From contig CAXXGM010000003.1 of NCBI GenBank assembly GCA_963677325.2, positions 434,001 to 498,000 on the forward strand: a stretch of DNA of 64,000 nt. Direction: 5' to 3'. Shown here piece after piece: positions 7,286-15,595 of the stretch (positions within the stretch are counted from its first letter, which is position 1; each line of letters opens with the position of its first letter). The DNA comes from G963677325 sp963677325 (GTDB lineage: Bacteria; Bacteroidota; Bacteroidia; Bacteroidales; Prolixibacteraceae). The position numbers were made by a program, and so were the translations under genes. The notes below the pieces were generated by a model, which did no database searches, was not told the DNA's origin, and was given only the letters and a program-made list of their open reading frames with translations.

Positions 7286-8457
7286 TCCCTATCGACAAGG
7301 CTCTGGAAATAATTAAAGAATCCGTGGTTCCATTAGAGACCGAACAGATTGATTTTATAAAATCAATTCAGAGAGTACTGGCTGAACCTGTATTTTCAGA
7401 TGTTGATTTTCCTCCGTTCAATCGCTCCACCATGGATGGATATGCCTGCAGAAAATCAGATATTAAACAACCTCTTTTCGTTATTGAGGAAATTCCTGCA
7501 GGGAAATCCCCGTCCAAAACGATTGCGGAAGGCCAGTGTTCCAAAATAATGACCGGCGCCGAAGTCCCTGAAGGAGCAGATACAGTGATTATTAAAGAAG
7601 AAGTGACCATTCTCGGTGATCAGAAAATTTTATTCAATGGCAAAAAAAGTCATTCTAACATTTCTGTCAAAGGAGAGGATGTCCGGACAGGAGACAAACT
7701 GCTGGGGGTAGGAGTACTCATAAAGCCCGAACATCTTGCTCTGTTTGCAGGGGTTGGCAAAACAAAAATCAGGGTATATAAAAAACCTTCTGTTGGTATT
7801 ATTACTACAGGGTCAGAGATTATCGAGCCGGGTCAGATTCCGGGTCGGGGAAAGATACGCAACAGTAACGGGCCACAGCTGATTGGACAAATACTGGCCC
7901 TCGGCCTGGAGGCCAGTGATTTTGGAATTGTCACCGATTTAAAAGAGAAAATAAAGGAGAAAATTAAATCAGCTTTACAGGAAAATGATCTTGTGATCAT
8001 TTCAGGAGGCATATCTGTTGGAGATTATGATTATGTCCCTCAGATACTTAAAGAACTGGATTTTAATTTCCTGTTTACTCACATCTCTTCAAAACCGGGA
8101 AAGCATACCATTCTGGCCAAAAAAGAGAATAAATATATTCTGGGTCTTCCGGGAAATCCTGTTTCAGCATTTGTTCAGTTTGAAATATTGGGCAAATCCT
8201 TAATTTATAAATTGATGGGAAATGACTTTAAGTCGGTGAAGTTTCTGGTCCGGCTCTCGGATCATTTCGAAAGGGGCAAAGCCGACCGTTCAGAGATAAT
8301 CCCTGTAAAAATGAATCAAAATGGTGAGGTAGAATTTCTTCCTTATCATGGTTCGGCTCATATCCACGCACTTGCTTACGCGGATGCGCTCATGGAGATT
8401 CCTTTAGGAGTAAAAAAAATCAATAAAGGAGAATCAGTAAATGTTAGACCGCTTTAA
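7258..8457 (+). CDS. moeA: Molybdopterin molybdenumtransferase
   Basis: MoeA inserts molybdenum into adenylylated molybdopterin in the cytoplasm. The 399-residue length is normal. Signatures seen are PPFNRSTMDGYA in the N-terminal domain, MTGAEVPEGADTVI, the NSNGPQL segment of the MogA-like domain III, GGISVGDYDYV and GLPGNPVSAFV. The C-terminal domain IV ends in SVNVRPL. Starts at 7258 and 7273 (MAEII) are both possible and both overlap the MobB-like gene. The 3' end overlaps moaA by 17 bp. The adenylyltransferase partner (MogA) is supplied by the fusion gene at 9849. Confidence 0.93.
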   Translation: MAEQKMAEIIPIDKALEIIKESVVPLETEQIDFIKSIQRVLAEPVFSDVDFPPFNRSTMDGYACRKSDIKQPLFVIEEIPAGKSPSKTIAEGQCSKIMTGAEVPEGADTVIIKEEVTILGDQKILFNGKKSHSNISVKGEDVRTGDKLLGVGVLIKPEHLALFAGVGKTKIRVYKKPSVGIITTGSEIIEPGQIPGRGKIRNSNGPQLIGQILALGLEASDFGIVTDLKEKIKEKIKSALQENDLVIISGGISVGDYDYVPQILKELDFNFLFTHISSKPGKHTILAKKENKYILGLPGNPVSAFVQFEILGKSLIYKLMGNDFKSVKFLVRLSDHFERGKADRSEIIPVKMNQNGEVEFLPYHGSAHIHALAYADALMEIPLGVKKINKGESVNVRPL

Positions 8458-9241
8458 CAGGACAATCAGCTACCTCAGAATTTCTGTGACTGACCGGTGC
8501 AACCTGCGCTGCCGGTACTGTATGCCTGATTCAGGCGTAAAATTAATGCGGCATGATGAGATTCTCTCTTTTGAGGAAATTGTTGAGGTCGTAAAAGAGG
8601 GAGTAAAAAGAGGGATAAACAGGGTTCGGATTACCGGAGGAGAACCTCTTGTAAGAAAGGGAATAACCGGACTTGTGAAAATGCTCTCATCCATTGAAGG
8701 TATTGACGAAGTAGCCATGACCACCAACGGCATTCTTCTGTCTGATTTCGCTAAGGAACTGGCATCGGCTGGTTTAAAAAGAATAAATATCAGTGTGGAT
8801 ACCTTAGATCCCGAAAGATATTTTTACCTTACAAGAGGTGGAGATGTCGCTCTTGTTTTGAAAGGAATCAACGCCGCTAAGGAGGCAGGCCTCAGTCCGG
8901 TAAAATTAAATTGCGTGATCATGGACTCTGCTGACGAACCCGATGCCAGGGCTATCAATTCCTTTGCTCTGGCGAACGGCTTAAAAGTTCAGTTTATTCA
9001 TCAAATGGATCTTGAGACTGGAAAATTTTCAAAAGTGGAAGGAGGGAATGGTGGTAATTGTCAGGCATGCAATCGTTTAAGAGTCACTGCCAATGGTTAT
9101 ATTAAACCATGTCTTTTCAATTCTGCGGGTTTCAGCATCAGGGAACTGGGAATTGGGGAGGCCTTCCGGCTGGCCGTTGAAAATAAGCCGAAGACAGGAA
9201 CAAAGAATAAATCCGGTAAATTTTATAATATAGGTGGATAA
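8441..9241 (+). CDS. moaA: GTP 3',8-cyclase, short form
   Basis: MoaA is the radical-SAM enzyme that starts molybdopterin synthesis from GTP. The N-terminal cluster motif CNLRCRYC is at about residues 20-27 and ITGGEP, for SAM binding, follows. The C-terminal [4Fe-4S] ligands are in CQACNRLRVTANGYIKPC (C-x2-C-x13-C). The terminal Gly-Gly needed with MoaC is kept as YNIGG. At 266 residues it is about 60 shorter than typical MoaA. The loss is in the region between the barrel and the second cluster, where the sequence reads FIHQMDLETGKFSKVEGG. This looks like a Bacteroidota short subtype rather than decay, because all catalytic motifs survive. Confidence 0.9.
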   Translation: MLDRFNRTISYLRISVTDRCNLRCRYCMPDSGVKLMRHDEILSFEEIVEVVKEGVKRGINRVRITGGEPLVRKGITGLVKMLSSIEGIDEVAMTTNGILLSDFAKELASAGLKRINISVDTLDPERYFYLTRGGDVALVLKGINAAKEAGLSPVKLNCVIMDSADEPDARAINSFALANGLKVQFIHQMDLETGKFSKVEGGNGGNCQACNRLRVTANGYIKPCLFNSAGFSIRELGIGEAFRLAVENKPKTGTKNKSGKFYNIGG

Positions 9242-9258
9242 AGTAAATTGCTTAAATC

Positions 9259-9711
9259 ATGACTCAAATGCAGTTTTCACATACTGATGATAAAGGGAAA
9301 GCATCGATGGTAGATGTAGGAGATAAACCCGTACAGCATCGCAAAGCAATTGCCAGGGGTTTTATTTCCCTCCAGCCTGAAACAATAAGGCTGATCCGTG
9401 AGAATGAAATCAAAAAGGGAGATGTGCTGACGGTAGCTGAAATAGCGGGAATAATGGCTGCCAAACAGACTCCATCCTTAATCCCCCTCTGTCATCCTTT
9501 GCAGCTTACCAAAATAAAAGTGAACTGTAACCTTCTCGAAACAGGTGTGGAGATCATTTCTGAAGCCCGTTGTCTTGGACAAACGGGTGTCGAAATGGAG
9601 GCCCTGACCGCTGCCGGAATAGCCCTTCTCACCATTTATGACATGTGCAAGGCAGTTGATAAAAGCATGGAAATTGAATCCATACGTTTGTTGGAAAAAA
9701 CGAAAGAATAG
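9259..9711 (+). CDS. moaC: Cyclic pyranopterin monophosphate synthase
   Basis: MoaC converts the MoaA product to cyclic pyranopterin monophosphate. The 150 residues are near full length. Conserved segments are FSHTDDKGKASMVDVGDKP at the start, PLCHPLQLTKI with the active-site histidine, and the GVEMEALTAAG block that closes with DMCKAVDK. It lies 17 bp after moaA, so the two consecutive pathway enzymes are likely cotranslated. A 121-bp array of 11-bp repeats separates it from the next gene. Confidence 0.95.
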   Translation: MTQMQFSHTDDKGKASMVDVGDKPVQHRKAIARGFISLQPETIRLIRENEIKKGDVLTVAEIAGIMAAKQTPSLIPLCHPLQLTKIKVNCNLLETGVEIISEARCLGQTGVEMEALTAAGIALLTIYDMCKAVDKSMEIESIRLLEKTKE

Positions 9712-9721
9712 AAACCGGCAT

Positions 9722-9842
9722 TTAATGACCCCTTAATAACTACTTAATGACCTCTTAATGACTACTTAATAACTTCTTAATAACCTCTTAATGACCACTC
9801 AATGACTACTTAATGACCCCTTAATAACTTCTTAATAACATT
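9722..9842. repeat. 11-bp-phased tandem repeat (TTAATRAC core)
   Basis: Eleven units begin at 9722, 9733, 9744 and so on every 11 bp to 9832. All follow TTAATRACYWC with small variations (TCAATGAC at 9799). The array fills the whole gap between moaC and the MOSC-MogA gene and ends six bases before its start codon, so it must lie in the mRNA leader or the promoter of that gene. Confidence 0.92.
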
Positions 9843-9848
9843 CTCCTC

Positions 9849-10784
9849 ATGACGACCATCCTTGACATAAAATCCTTAAATATTTCAGAAAGGAAAGGAA
9901 CTATCAAAATTCCGGTTCCCTCCATCGTATTAAGTGAAACCGGTGTTGAGGGAGATGCCCATGCTGGTCATTGGCACAGGCAGGTAAGTTTGCTCGGAAC
10001 GGAGAGTATTGACAAATTTTCAAAGGAAGCAGGAAGGAATATTAAATATGGCGAATTTGCTGAAAACATTACCACCACGGGCGGATTGCTTTACGAGATG
10101 AAGCCTTTCGACAGGCTCGTTTCGGATCACCTGGAGTTGGAAATAACCCAGATCGGGAAAAAATGCCATGGTGACAATTGCAATATTTTCAAGGAGGTTG
10201 GGAATTGTGTCATGCCCAAAGAGGGTATCTTCGCCAGGGTCATTAAAGGTGGCAGACTTACCGTCGGTGATAAACTGAATTATGATCCTAAAATCTACAG
10301 GGCGGTGATCATCACTCTTAGCGACAGGGCTTCACGCGGCGAATATGAAGATAAGAGCGGGCCTTTACTTTCGCGGCTCCTCGGGGAATACTTTATTAAG
10401 GAAAACAGAAAAATTGAAACTGTGCTTAAAGTAATTCCTGACGAGGCTGCAAAACTTCAAAATTTGTTGACTGAAGCCCGTGATAACGATACAGATCTGA
10501 TATTTACAACGGGCGGCACCGGCATAAGCCCCCGCGATATAACACCTGAAACTGTCAGACCTTTGCTTGATAAAGAGATTCCCGGGATAATGGAGATGAT
10601 CCGAACCAAATATGGATTACTGAAACCTGCAGCTCTTCTGAGCCGCGGTATTGCCGGAGTGATTGGTAAAACCCTTGTCTTCACCCTTCCCGGAAGCCCA
10701 AAAGCTGTCAACGAGTATTGCACTGAAATATTTCCTGTCCTCAATCATGCCTTTCTGATGCTGGCCGGAATAGACAATCACTAA
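9849..10784 (+). CDS. MOSC domain fused to MogA/MoaB molybdopterin adenylyltransferase
   Basis: A 311-residue two-domain protein. Residues 1-145 form a MOSC domain: it has GVEGDAHAGHWHRQVS and the cysteine region GKKCHGDNCNIFKEVGNCVMPKEGIFARV. Residues 150-311 form a MogA/MoaB domain with ITLSDRASRGEYEDKSG, the TTGGTGISPRDITPE motif and TLPGSPKAVNEY. The MogA part activates molybdopterin by adenylylation for MoeA. MOSC domains handle the sulfur or sulfurated cofactor. The arrangement couples two late steps in one polypeptide. It is the last gene of the molybdenum operon. No moaD, moaE or intact mobA is present in the window. Confidence 0.9.
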   Translation: MTTILDIKSLNISERKGTIKIPVPSIVLSETGVEGDAHAGHWHRQVSLLGTESIDKFSKEAGRNIKYGEFAENITTTGGLLYEMKPFDRLVSDHLELEITQIGKKCHGDNCNIFKEVGNCVMPKEGIFARVIKGGRLTVGDKLNYDPKIYRAVIITLSDRASRGEYEDKSGPLLSRLLGEYFIKENRKIETVLKVIPDEAAKLQNLLTEARDNDTDLIFTTGGTGISPRDITPETVRPLLDKEIPGIMEMIRTKYGLLKPAALLSRGIAGVIGKTLVFTLPGSPKAVNEYCTEIFPVLNHAFLMLAGIDNH

Positions 10785-10880
10785 TCAAAATTTTCAGTAT
10801 TTCAAAAGTACTCCTTCGTCTATTCGGTGACTTCCTGTCATCAGGATTTCCTTATACCATCTCCTTATTTCGTTCGTACC

Positions 10881-12014
10881 TTATTCGGACTTTCCTCTTA
10901 ACTTCCATCTTGTACCCATCAAACATGTTTTTTCCCCGGGCTGGTCAATCTGATAATAAACAGTCAGAATGGATCCATCCTCTAACTCAACGGAGGAGGG
11001 GTATCCCAAATCCCACGTTTTGCTTTGACTTAAAAGAATTTCATTCCCAATGTCCCAGGTTTTTCCCCCATCTTTGCTCAAACAGGCTCTTTCACTGTAC
11101 GGCTCTTTCCTGACTCCATAAACAGCCAGGATGTCCCCGTTTTTTAATTTAAGCAGATGTGCCGGATATCCAAATAGGGGAGTCTGATGAAGAACGTTCC
11201 ATGTTTTCCCTCCATCATAACTCTCTGTCTGTTGAAGATAACCGTTTGATTCATCCTTTGAATTATTTCTTACCAGAACAATTAATGTATCGTTTGAAAC
11301 TTCGAGGGCATGCGGTTCCCATAAGTTCTGAACAGATAATCCGGCAGGAATGGGAACAGTTGAAATTAAATTCCAGGTCTTTCCATCATCTTTAGACTCT
11401 TCAACAGCAATTGATTTTTTCCCATCTACAGTGCCCATACCCACGTATAAAAGCCTGTTATCATGAAGTTCAATGGGGCCATGAGGAGCTGAAGCTATTT
11501 GTCTGACTGGTTCTTCCCATGTTTGGCCATTATCCGTTGAACGTCTGGTCCAGTTTCCAAGCCATTGTTTTTTGATATCTTCACTGAGCTTTTCAGAATG
11601 TCTTACCCAATCCGGATGTTCTTTGTACTGGCTCGGGTTGTCAAAGGCGAGAGAAGTAAACCAGCTGACCAGCAAAGTGCCGCTTTTTGTTTTCAGGATC
11701 CCGGCATCACGGTCATCCAGAGGAGTATTGTTGATGGTAACCGGAGCGCTCCATGTCACTCCATTGTCATTGCTTCGAATCATTTGAGTGATGCCGTAAG
11801 GACAAATATGAGCATCACGGTTTCCTGAGAAAACAATCAGAAGTTCATTGGACTTCGTTCTCGTGATGGTCGGCCAGCCAATGTATCTGCCGGGTTCTTT
11901 GCAGATAACTTTTGTTCCGAATATTTCTGCAATGGAATCCCTTTGAGGATTACTCCCTGAAAGAAATGAGGATATAAACAATATAATGACCAGGACAGAA
12001 ATCAGTTTTTTCAT
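10881..12014 (-). CDS. Secreted sialidase-like BNR-repeat protein
   Basis: A 377-residue exported protein with an N-terminal signal peptide (MKKLISVLVIILFISSFLSG). Five Asp-box (BNR) motifs of the form S-x-D-x-G-x-T-W occur: SNDNGVTW, STDNGQTW, SKDDGKTW, SYDGGKTW and SKDGGKTW. They mark a six-bladed sialidase-type propeller. An early GWPTITR segment could supply one arginine of the sialidase triad. Substrate is not proven: related Bacteroidota proteins act on sialic acid or on other glycans, and some are only glycan-binding. It converges with the molybdenum operon and has no operon partner. Confidence 0.8.
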   Translation of the reverse strand: MKKLISVLVIILFISSFLSGSNPQRDSIAEIFGTKVICKEPGRYIGWPTITRTKSNELLIVFSGNRDAHICPYGITQMIRSNDNGVTWSAPVTINNTPLDDRDAGILKTKSGTLLVSWFTSLAFDNPSQYKEHPDWVRHSEKLSEDIKKQWLGNWTRRSTDNGQTWEEPVRQIASAPHGPIELHDNRLLYVGMGTVDGKKSIAVEESKDDGKTWNLISTVPIPAGLSVQNLWEPHALEVSNDTLIVLVRNNSKDESNGYLQQTESYDGGKTWNVLHQTPLFGYPAHLLKLKNGDILAVYGVRKEPYSERACLSKDGGKTWDIGNEILLSQSKTWDLGYPSSVELEDGSILTVYYQIDQPGEKTCLMGTRWKLRGKSE

Positions 12015-12131
12015 GTGATTTTCTTTTCATAATGCTTTATAAAGTTATTAAAAAATTGAATGCCGTATTTTTTTGTTCAGCTATTTAAATTCTGGGCGTA
12101 TTTTCTTAAATTGATATAAAAGGAATGATTC

Positions 12132-12740
12132 ATGGCAGTTCTTACCGAGGCTTTAAGTGTAATAATCAAAGATAGTTCCCTCAGAACAAAGTTCATTGGT
12201 GGAATTATGGAATTCTTTAAAACTATTCCCAATAATACTTACTGTTCAGATGGCCAAATACATCGTATAGGATTTATGAGACCCCAGGATGCAGAAGCCT
12301 ATATCCGACATCTTGAGCGCAATGGTTTGATATATCTATTTGGAAGTCATTGTATTGATATTGCTATAGTTGACATGTTAAAAGGTCCCGTAGTAAATTG
12401 TAAATGGCTTGGATTTTCCAGACAGAAATTTTTCAGCGGATCAAAGCAATACCAGCATTCGGAGGAAGAGTTTTCCATTTCATGGCTTTTGCATAAAAGC
12501 GGTGTTTATGGGATCCCCTTGAACGATAACAGGGAATGCAATATATCAGTGCCGTGGAAATGGACGCCTGATAAAGCAATTTATGGAGATAATTTCATCC
12601 CCTCTGAGAAGGTAAATGATAGTTTAATTGAGATAGGGAGTGACAAAGGCGTCGTTAAATATATTTATGCCGCAACCGGCCAATTTGTTTATATCGGAAA
12701 ACCCAAAATTATTTTTAAAGATAATTCCAATAGAAATTGA
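12132..12740 (+). CDS. Conserved-looking protein of unknown function
   Basis: A 202-residue soluble protein that I do not recognise. It has no signal peptide, no transmembrane segment and no nucleotide-binding motif. The middle is rich in Trp, Phe and Gly (KWLGFSRQKFFSGSKQY, HKSGVYGIPLNDNRE), as in a compact alpha/beta fold. It is divergent from the sialidase gene, and the 117-bp gap between them must contain both promoters. Codon use looks like that of its neighbours, so it is probably a real gene. Confidence 0.6.
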   Translation: MAVLTEALSVIIKDSSLRTKFIGGIMEFFKTIPNNTYCSDGQIHRIGFMRPQDAEAYIRHLERNGLIYLFGSHCIDIAIVDMLKGPVVNCKWLGFSRQKFFSGSKQYQHSEEEFSISWLLHKSGVYGIPLNDNRECNISVPWKWTPDKAIYGDNFIPSEKVNDSLIEIGSDKGVVKYIYAATGQFVYIGKPKIIFKDNSNRN

Positions 12741-12781
12741 AGGAAATCGATTTTGTATCCTGAAAGATTACAACGTTGAAT

Positions 12782-13171
12782 TCACAGTGAACCAGCCATC
12801 ATACTATAAGCAAGCACCATTAAAACTATTGCAGTAATTACGGCGAAGATCCCGTCTTTGTGAGTAATGAATTCAATGAATGAGAAAAAAACCCTTATTA
12901 AAGGAGTGGCTAACAAAACGAGAATCCCGGCCTGAATCACAGATCTGCTTCTTAATTGAAGAGCTTCCCTGAATATTGTTTCCATATTTCTGAGCCTTTC
13001 AGGCTGTCCTGAAAAAGTTTTGAAAGAGAGTATCTCATGAGGATGCTGAACAAAAAAAAGCATTCCTCCCAAAAATATTAAAATGGAAGATACAATAACT
13101 CCCGATCTCAGGATGCGGCTGATCCAAATTCTCATGTCTTTCACGGGAGTCTTTGCAGCTGAATATTTCAT
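12782..13171 (-). CDS. DUF1634 membrane protein
   Basis: A 129-residue protein with three or four transmembrane helices (VIVSSILIFLGGMLFF, AGILVLLATPLIRVFFSF, FAVITAIVLMVLAYSM). The layout and the LLATPLIRV segment match DUF1634. This family is commonly paired with TauE/SafE permeases, as here: its ATG shares one base with the upstream permease's stop codon. It is presumably an accessory subunit of that transporter. The biochemical role is unknown. Confidence 0.8.
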   Translation of the reverse strand: MKYSAAKTPVKDMRIWISRILRSGVIVSSILIFLGGMLFFVQHPHEILSFKTFSGQPERLRNMETIFREALQLRSRSVIQAGILVLLATPLIRVFFSFIEFITHKDGIFAVITAIVLMVLAYSMMAGSL

Positions 13172-14016
13172 TACAGTGATTTGGTTATTCCGTTATAGAT
13201 CATTTCAAATGCAAGCAGAGCTATGACAATGGCAAAAACTACCTTGAGTTTCCTCGTTTTGGATATCATTAAAGTTCTGGCGCCAATAGCCGCTCCGATC
13301 AGTACGCCTAAAATTACCGGCATGGAGAGTACCGGGTCGATGTAGCCCCTGCTGAGATATATTCCGGCACTGGCCGCAGCGGTCACCCCGATCATGAAAT
13401 TGCTGGTGGCAGAGGATACCTTGTACGGAATCTTCATCACCGTATCCATGGCAATCACTTTAAATGCCCCCGAACCTATTCCTAAAAGCCCTGAAAGTAT
13501 TCCGGCAACTATCATCAGAATAAAGCCTCCGCCGACATTAAAGACGTTATAGAAAACCTGACCGCCGGTGGAGGGATAGCTCCCTTCAAGTTGAAGAAGT
13601 GTCGTGATTTTACGGTCCCCGGGGGAAGGAGCTACATAAGGAGGATAAACTTTTTCCCGGTTAATGAAAGAATTTGCTGCTGAATACAAAAGGACGATCC
13701 CGAATACAATAGCTAAGGCATGCGTTGGCGCAATGAGAGCCATTGCTGCTCCACAAATGGCTCCGAGTGTTGTGGCAATTTCAAGAAACATGCCAATCCG
13801 CACGTTGGTCACCCCCTCTTTTACATAGGCTGCTGCGGCTCCGGAGGAAGTTGCAATAACTGCAACCAGTGAAGTTCCTATTGCATAACGGATATCAACT
13901 CCCAATCCAATAGTCAGCAGAGGTATAATAACTACACCACCTCCCAGGCCTGTCATAGATCCCAGCAATCCAGCAATTAAGGCTCCAGTAAAAAGAATAA
14001 CAAAAAAGGTTATCAC
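13171..14016 (-). CDS. TauE/SafE-family sulfite/sulfonate exporter-like permease
   Basis: A 281-residue membrane protein with eight to nine predicted helices and both TauE/SafE glycine motifs: LGSMTGLGGGVVIIPLL near residue 18 and GLLGIGSGAFKV near residue 185. It forms a two-gene operon with the DUF1634 gene, which starts where this one stops. It is clearly distinct from the shorter TauE protein at 5995. The transported anion is not evident from sequence. Confidence 0.87.
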   Translation of the reverse strand: MITFFVILFTGALIAGLLGSMTGLGGGVVIIPLLTIGLGVDIRYAIGTSLVAVIATSSGAAAAYVKEGVTNVRIGMFLEIATTLGAICGAAMALIAPTHALAIVFGIVLLYSAANSFINREKVYPPYVAPSPGDRKITTLLQLEGSYPSTGGQVFYNVFNVGGGFILMIVAGILSGLLGIGSGAFKVIAMDTVMKIPYKVSSATSNFMIGVTAAASAGIYLSRGYIDPVLSMPVILGVLIGAAIGARTLMISKTRKLKVVFAIVIALLAFEMIYNGITKSL

Positions 14017-14086
14017 TATTTAATGACTGATTAATTTCTTAAAACAATGATAAGAAAATAATGAACACGCAGGGTAAAAAAGTGTC

Positions 14087-14114
14087 TTTTAGGCTTTAGA
14101 CTTAAGGGACTCAG
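14087..14114. repeat. Heptamer tandem array
   Basis: Four 7-bp units (TTTTAGG, CTTTAGA, CTTAAGG, GACTCAG) of the dispersed heptamer family, in the intergenic region before the divergent permease genes. Confidence 0.55.
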
Positions 14115-14219
14115 AAGGAATAATTAATTGGATTTTTAGTTTATGTATATTGATGCGGATCTATGTATAAAAATGCAGTTTTGAGCTATTTTTGTACAAA
14201 TTTCAATACCGGACTTAGG

Positions 14220-14252
14220 GCGAGGCAAATGCGAAGCAAATACGACGCAAAC
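14220..14252. repeat. 11-bp-phased tandem repeat (GCGARGCAAAT)
   Basis: Three units, GCGAGGCAAAT, GCGAAGCAAAT and ACGACGCAAAC, start at 14220, 14231 and 14242. The period is 11 bp as in the arrays at 160, 9722 and 23176, but the word is different. Confidence 0.75.
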
Positions 14253-14300
14253 CCTGCTCAAATATTTATGTATAATTATTCATGGGGAAGATAGACAACA

Positions 14301-14377
14301 TGCCACCAAGACTCCCAAACGCATAAATTTATCACGAATGCTTCAGTGGAATTTGGAGTATTGATGATTTGGCGGCA
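14301..14377. repeat. Degenerate copy of TGCCACCAA palindromic element
   Basis: TGCCACCAAG at the left and TTTGGCGGCA at the right form imperfect inverted ends. They resemble the core of the 185-bp elements at 17007 and 33496. Outer ends are not recognisable, so this is at most a decayed copy. The rest of 14017-14423 shows no gene. Confidence 0.4.
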
Positions 14378-14423
14378 CAAGGTCTTTATAGCAGGGAAAC
14401 GATTACGTCCTTTACCACAACCG

Positions 14424-15200
14424 CTAACGCGGTATATTTATACCCTTTTCAGGTAAAAACTTCCAGTATCTTTTAGGCATGTGTTGTTTTTGAAGCTTCA
14501 GATTTAACCGTTCCCTGATGGTGATGCTTTGACAGTAGTCATTCCACATCCGACGGTACACTGTTTCATCTTCCTGTAACAGGTCTGAAGATATCGAGCC
14601 GTTGGCGGCGCTGAATGATTTCTCCGTCAAGGTGACTTCCTCGATGGTTTGACGATTATAGAAAAATCCGTAATCACGTCTGAGGTCATAGATCAGCCAA
14701 ACCTGGTCGGCAAAGCGGTTTTTGAACTGTTGCAATATCATGGGCAACACGTCGTAGGCAGGGCTAATGGGGGCAAAGTAAATGTCATCGCGTGTGCGCT
14801 GGAAGCGGATGAATTGCACCATCCGCATGGCTTCCTGCATCACCCTTCGGGCAGCCTTTCGTATCATCAATACCTCCGGATCGCCGTAATCACTTGCTAC
14901 CGGGACCGGTGACGCGAAAGCCATCTGTATAAAATGGTAAAGCGCCATTTCGATACCTTTTTCTCCCGAAAGAAATGCTGTATAGGGCAATTGCCTGGTC
15001 TCCGGGGTTAATTTTTTCTGCAAGCCTTTCCACACGCGATCAGCATGGGCCGAATCAGTAAGTATTTTTTCTTTAAGGTCAAACAGAATTTCCTGGTGAT
15101 GTGTTTCAGAGCAGATATTTACAGGTTCGATTTTTCGGAGGTAACACTCAAAAACCGCTGACAGGAACCCTTCAAACGTATCGTCATAAAGAAAAAGCAT
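14424..15200 (-). CDS. Probable DNA metabolism protein (TIGR03915/DUF4130 type)
   Basis: A 258-residue protein of the family annotated as a probable DNA repair partner of a radical-SAM enzyme. Family marks seen are the opening FLYDDTFEGFLSAVFECY, RRVMQEAMRMVQFIRFQRTRDDIYFAPISP in the middle, and the end RYWKFLPEK. No catalytic motif is known for the family. The partner gene lies immediately upstream on the same strand at 15571, separated by 370 bp of palindromic repeats. In other genomes the pair is usually adjacent. Substrate and lesion specificity are unknown. Confidence 0.85.
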   Translation of the reverse strand: MLFLYDDTFEGFLSAVFECYLRKIEPVNICSETHHQEILFDLKEKILTDSAHADRVWKGLQKKLTPETRQLPYTAFLSGEKGIEMALYHFIQMAFASPVPVASDYGDPEVLMIRKAARRVMQEAMRMVQFIRFQRTRDDIYFAPISPAYDVLPMILQQFKNRFADQVWLIYDLRRDYGFFYNRQTIEEVTLTEKSFSAANGSISSDLLQEDETVYRRMWNDYCQSITIRERLNLKLQKQHMPKRYWKFLPEKGINIPR

Positions 15201-15204
15201 AAGA

Positions 15205-15234
15205 ATGAATTACGAATTGCGAATTATGCGAATT
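15205..15234. repeat. Short CGAATT-type tandem repeat
   Basis: ATGAATT, ACGAATT and GCGAATT follow one another at 7-bp spacing, and then ATGCGAATT. It sits in the leader of the DNA metabolism gene. The word is close to the GACGAATT unit that breaks the glycosyltransferase gene at 54720. Confidence 0.5.
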
Positions 15235-15257
15235 TAGAGTTGAAAATATCATCTTCG

Positions 15258-15401
15258 ATAACCTAATCTTCTAAAAAACACCTCAGTAGAAGGATTGATT
15301 TTACCCCTCTACCGACCTAATTACCTGATTAAATTAGGTAATTAGGTAAATTTTTATCTACCGGTCGTTTCTACTGAGGTGTTTTCGACAGATTAGGTTA
15401 C
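15258..15401. repeat. 143-bp palindromic element, copy 1
   Basis: Outer ends TAACCTAATCTT and AGATTAGGTTA are inverted repeats. Inside them AACACCTCAGTAGA pairs with TCTACTGAGGTGTT, and the centre is an AT-rich palindrome of ACCTAATTACCTGATT type. A second near-identical copy is at 37833 and a right-end fragment at 21262. With no coding capacity and conserved ends it behaves like a MITE or a REP-type hairpin element. Confidence 0.8.
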
Positions 15402-15529
15402 CCATTTCTTAAATTGAACGTTTAATGAAAAAAGCTTTATACGTAATTGGCTGCATTACAAGGTCAACTTTCCAAGTTTCATTATTTTTCAATCCTTAAT
15501 TCGCATGAATTACGAATTGATATAGAAAA

Positions 15530-15595
15530 GCGATTTATCGCGTCTGTTCCTATGCTTTTATCGCTTTCTGTTATAGGGACGCGATAAATCGCGTC
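15530..15595. repeat. Inverted repeat of GCGATTTATCGCGTC
   Basis: A 15-base arm at 15530-15544 is perfectly inverted at 15578-15592, and the right arm is itself a palindrome (GACGCGATAAATCGCGTC). I recognise this as a widespread palindromic intergenic repeat. It overlaps the 3' end of the radical-SAM gene and encodes its last residues. Confidence 0.75.

Noticed and set aside
9722..9842. CRISPR or VNTR in coding sequence
   Set aside because: Units are 11 bp with no spacers, and no reading frame runs through the array.
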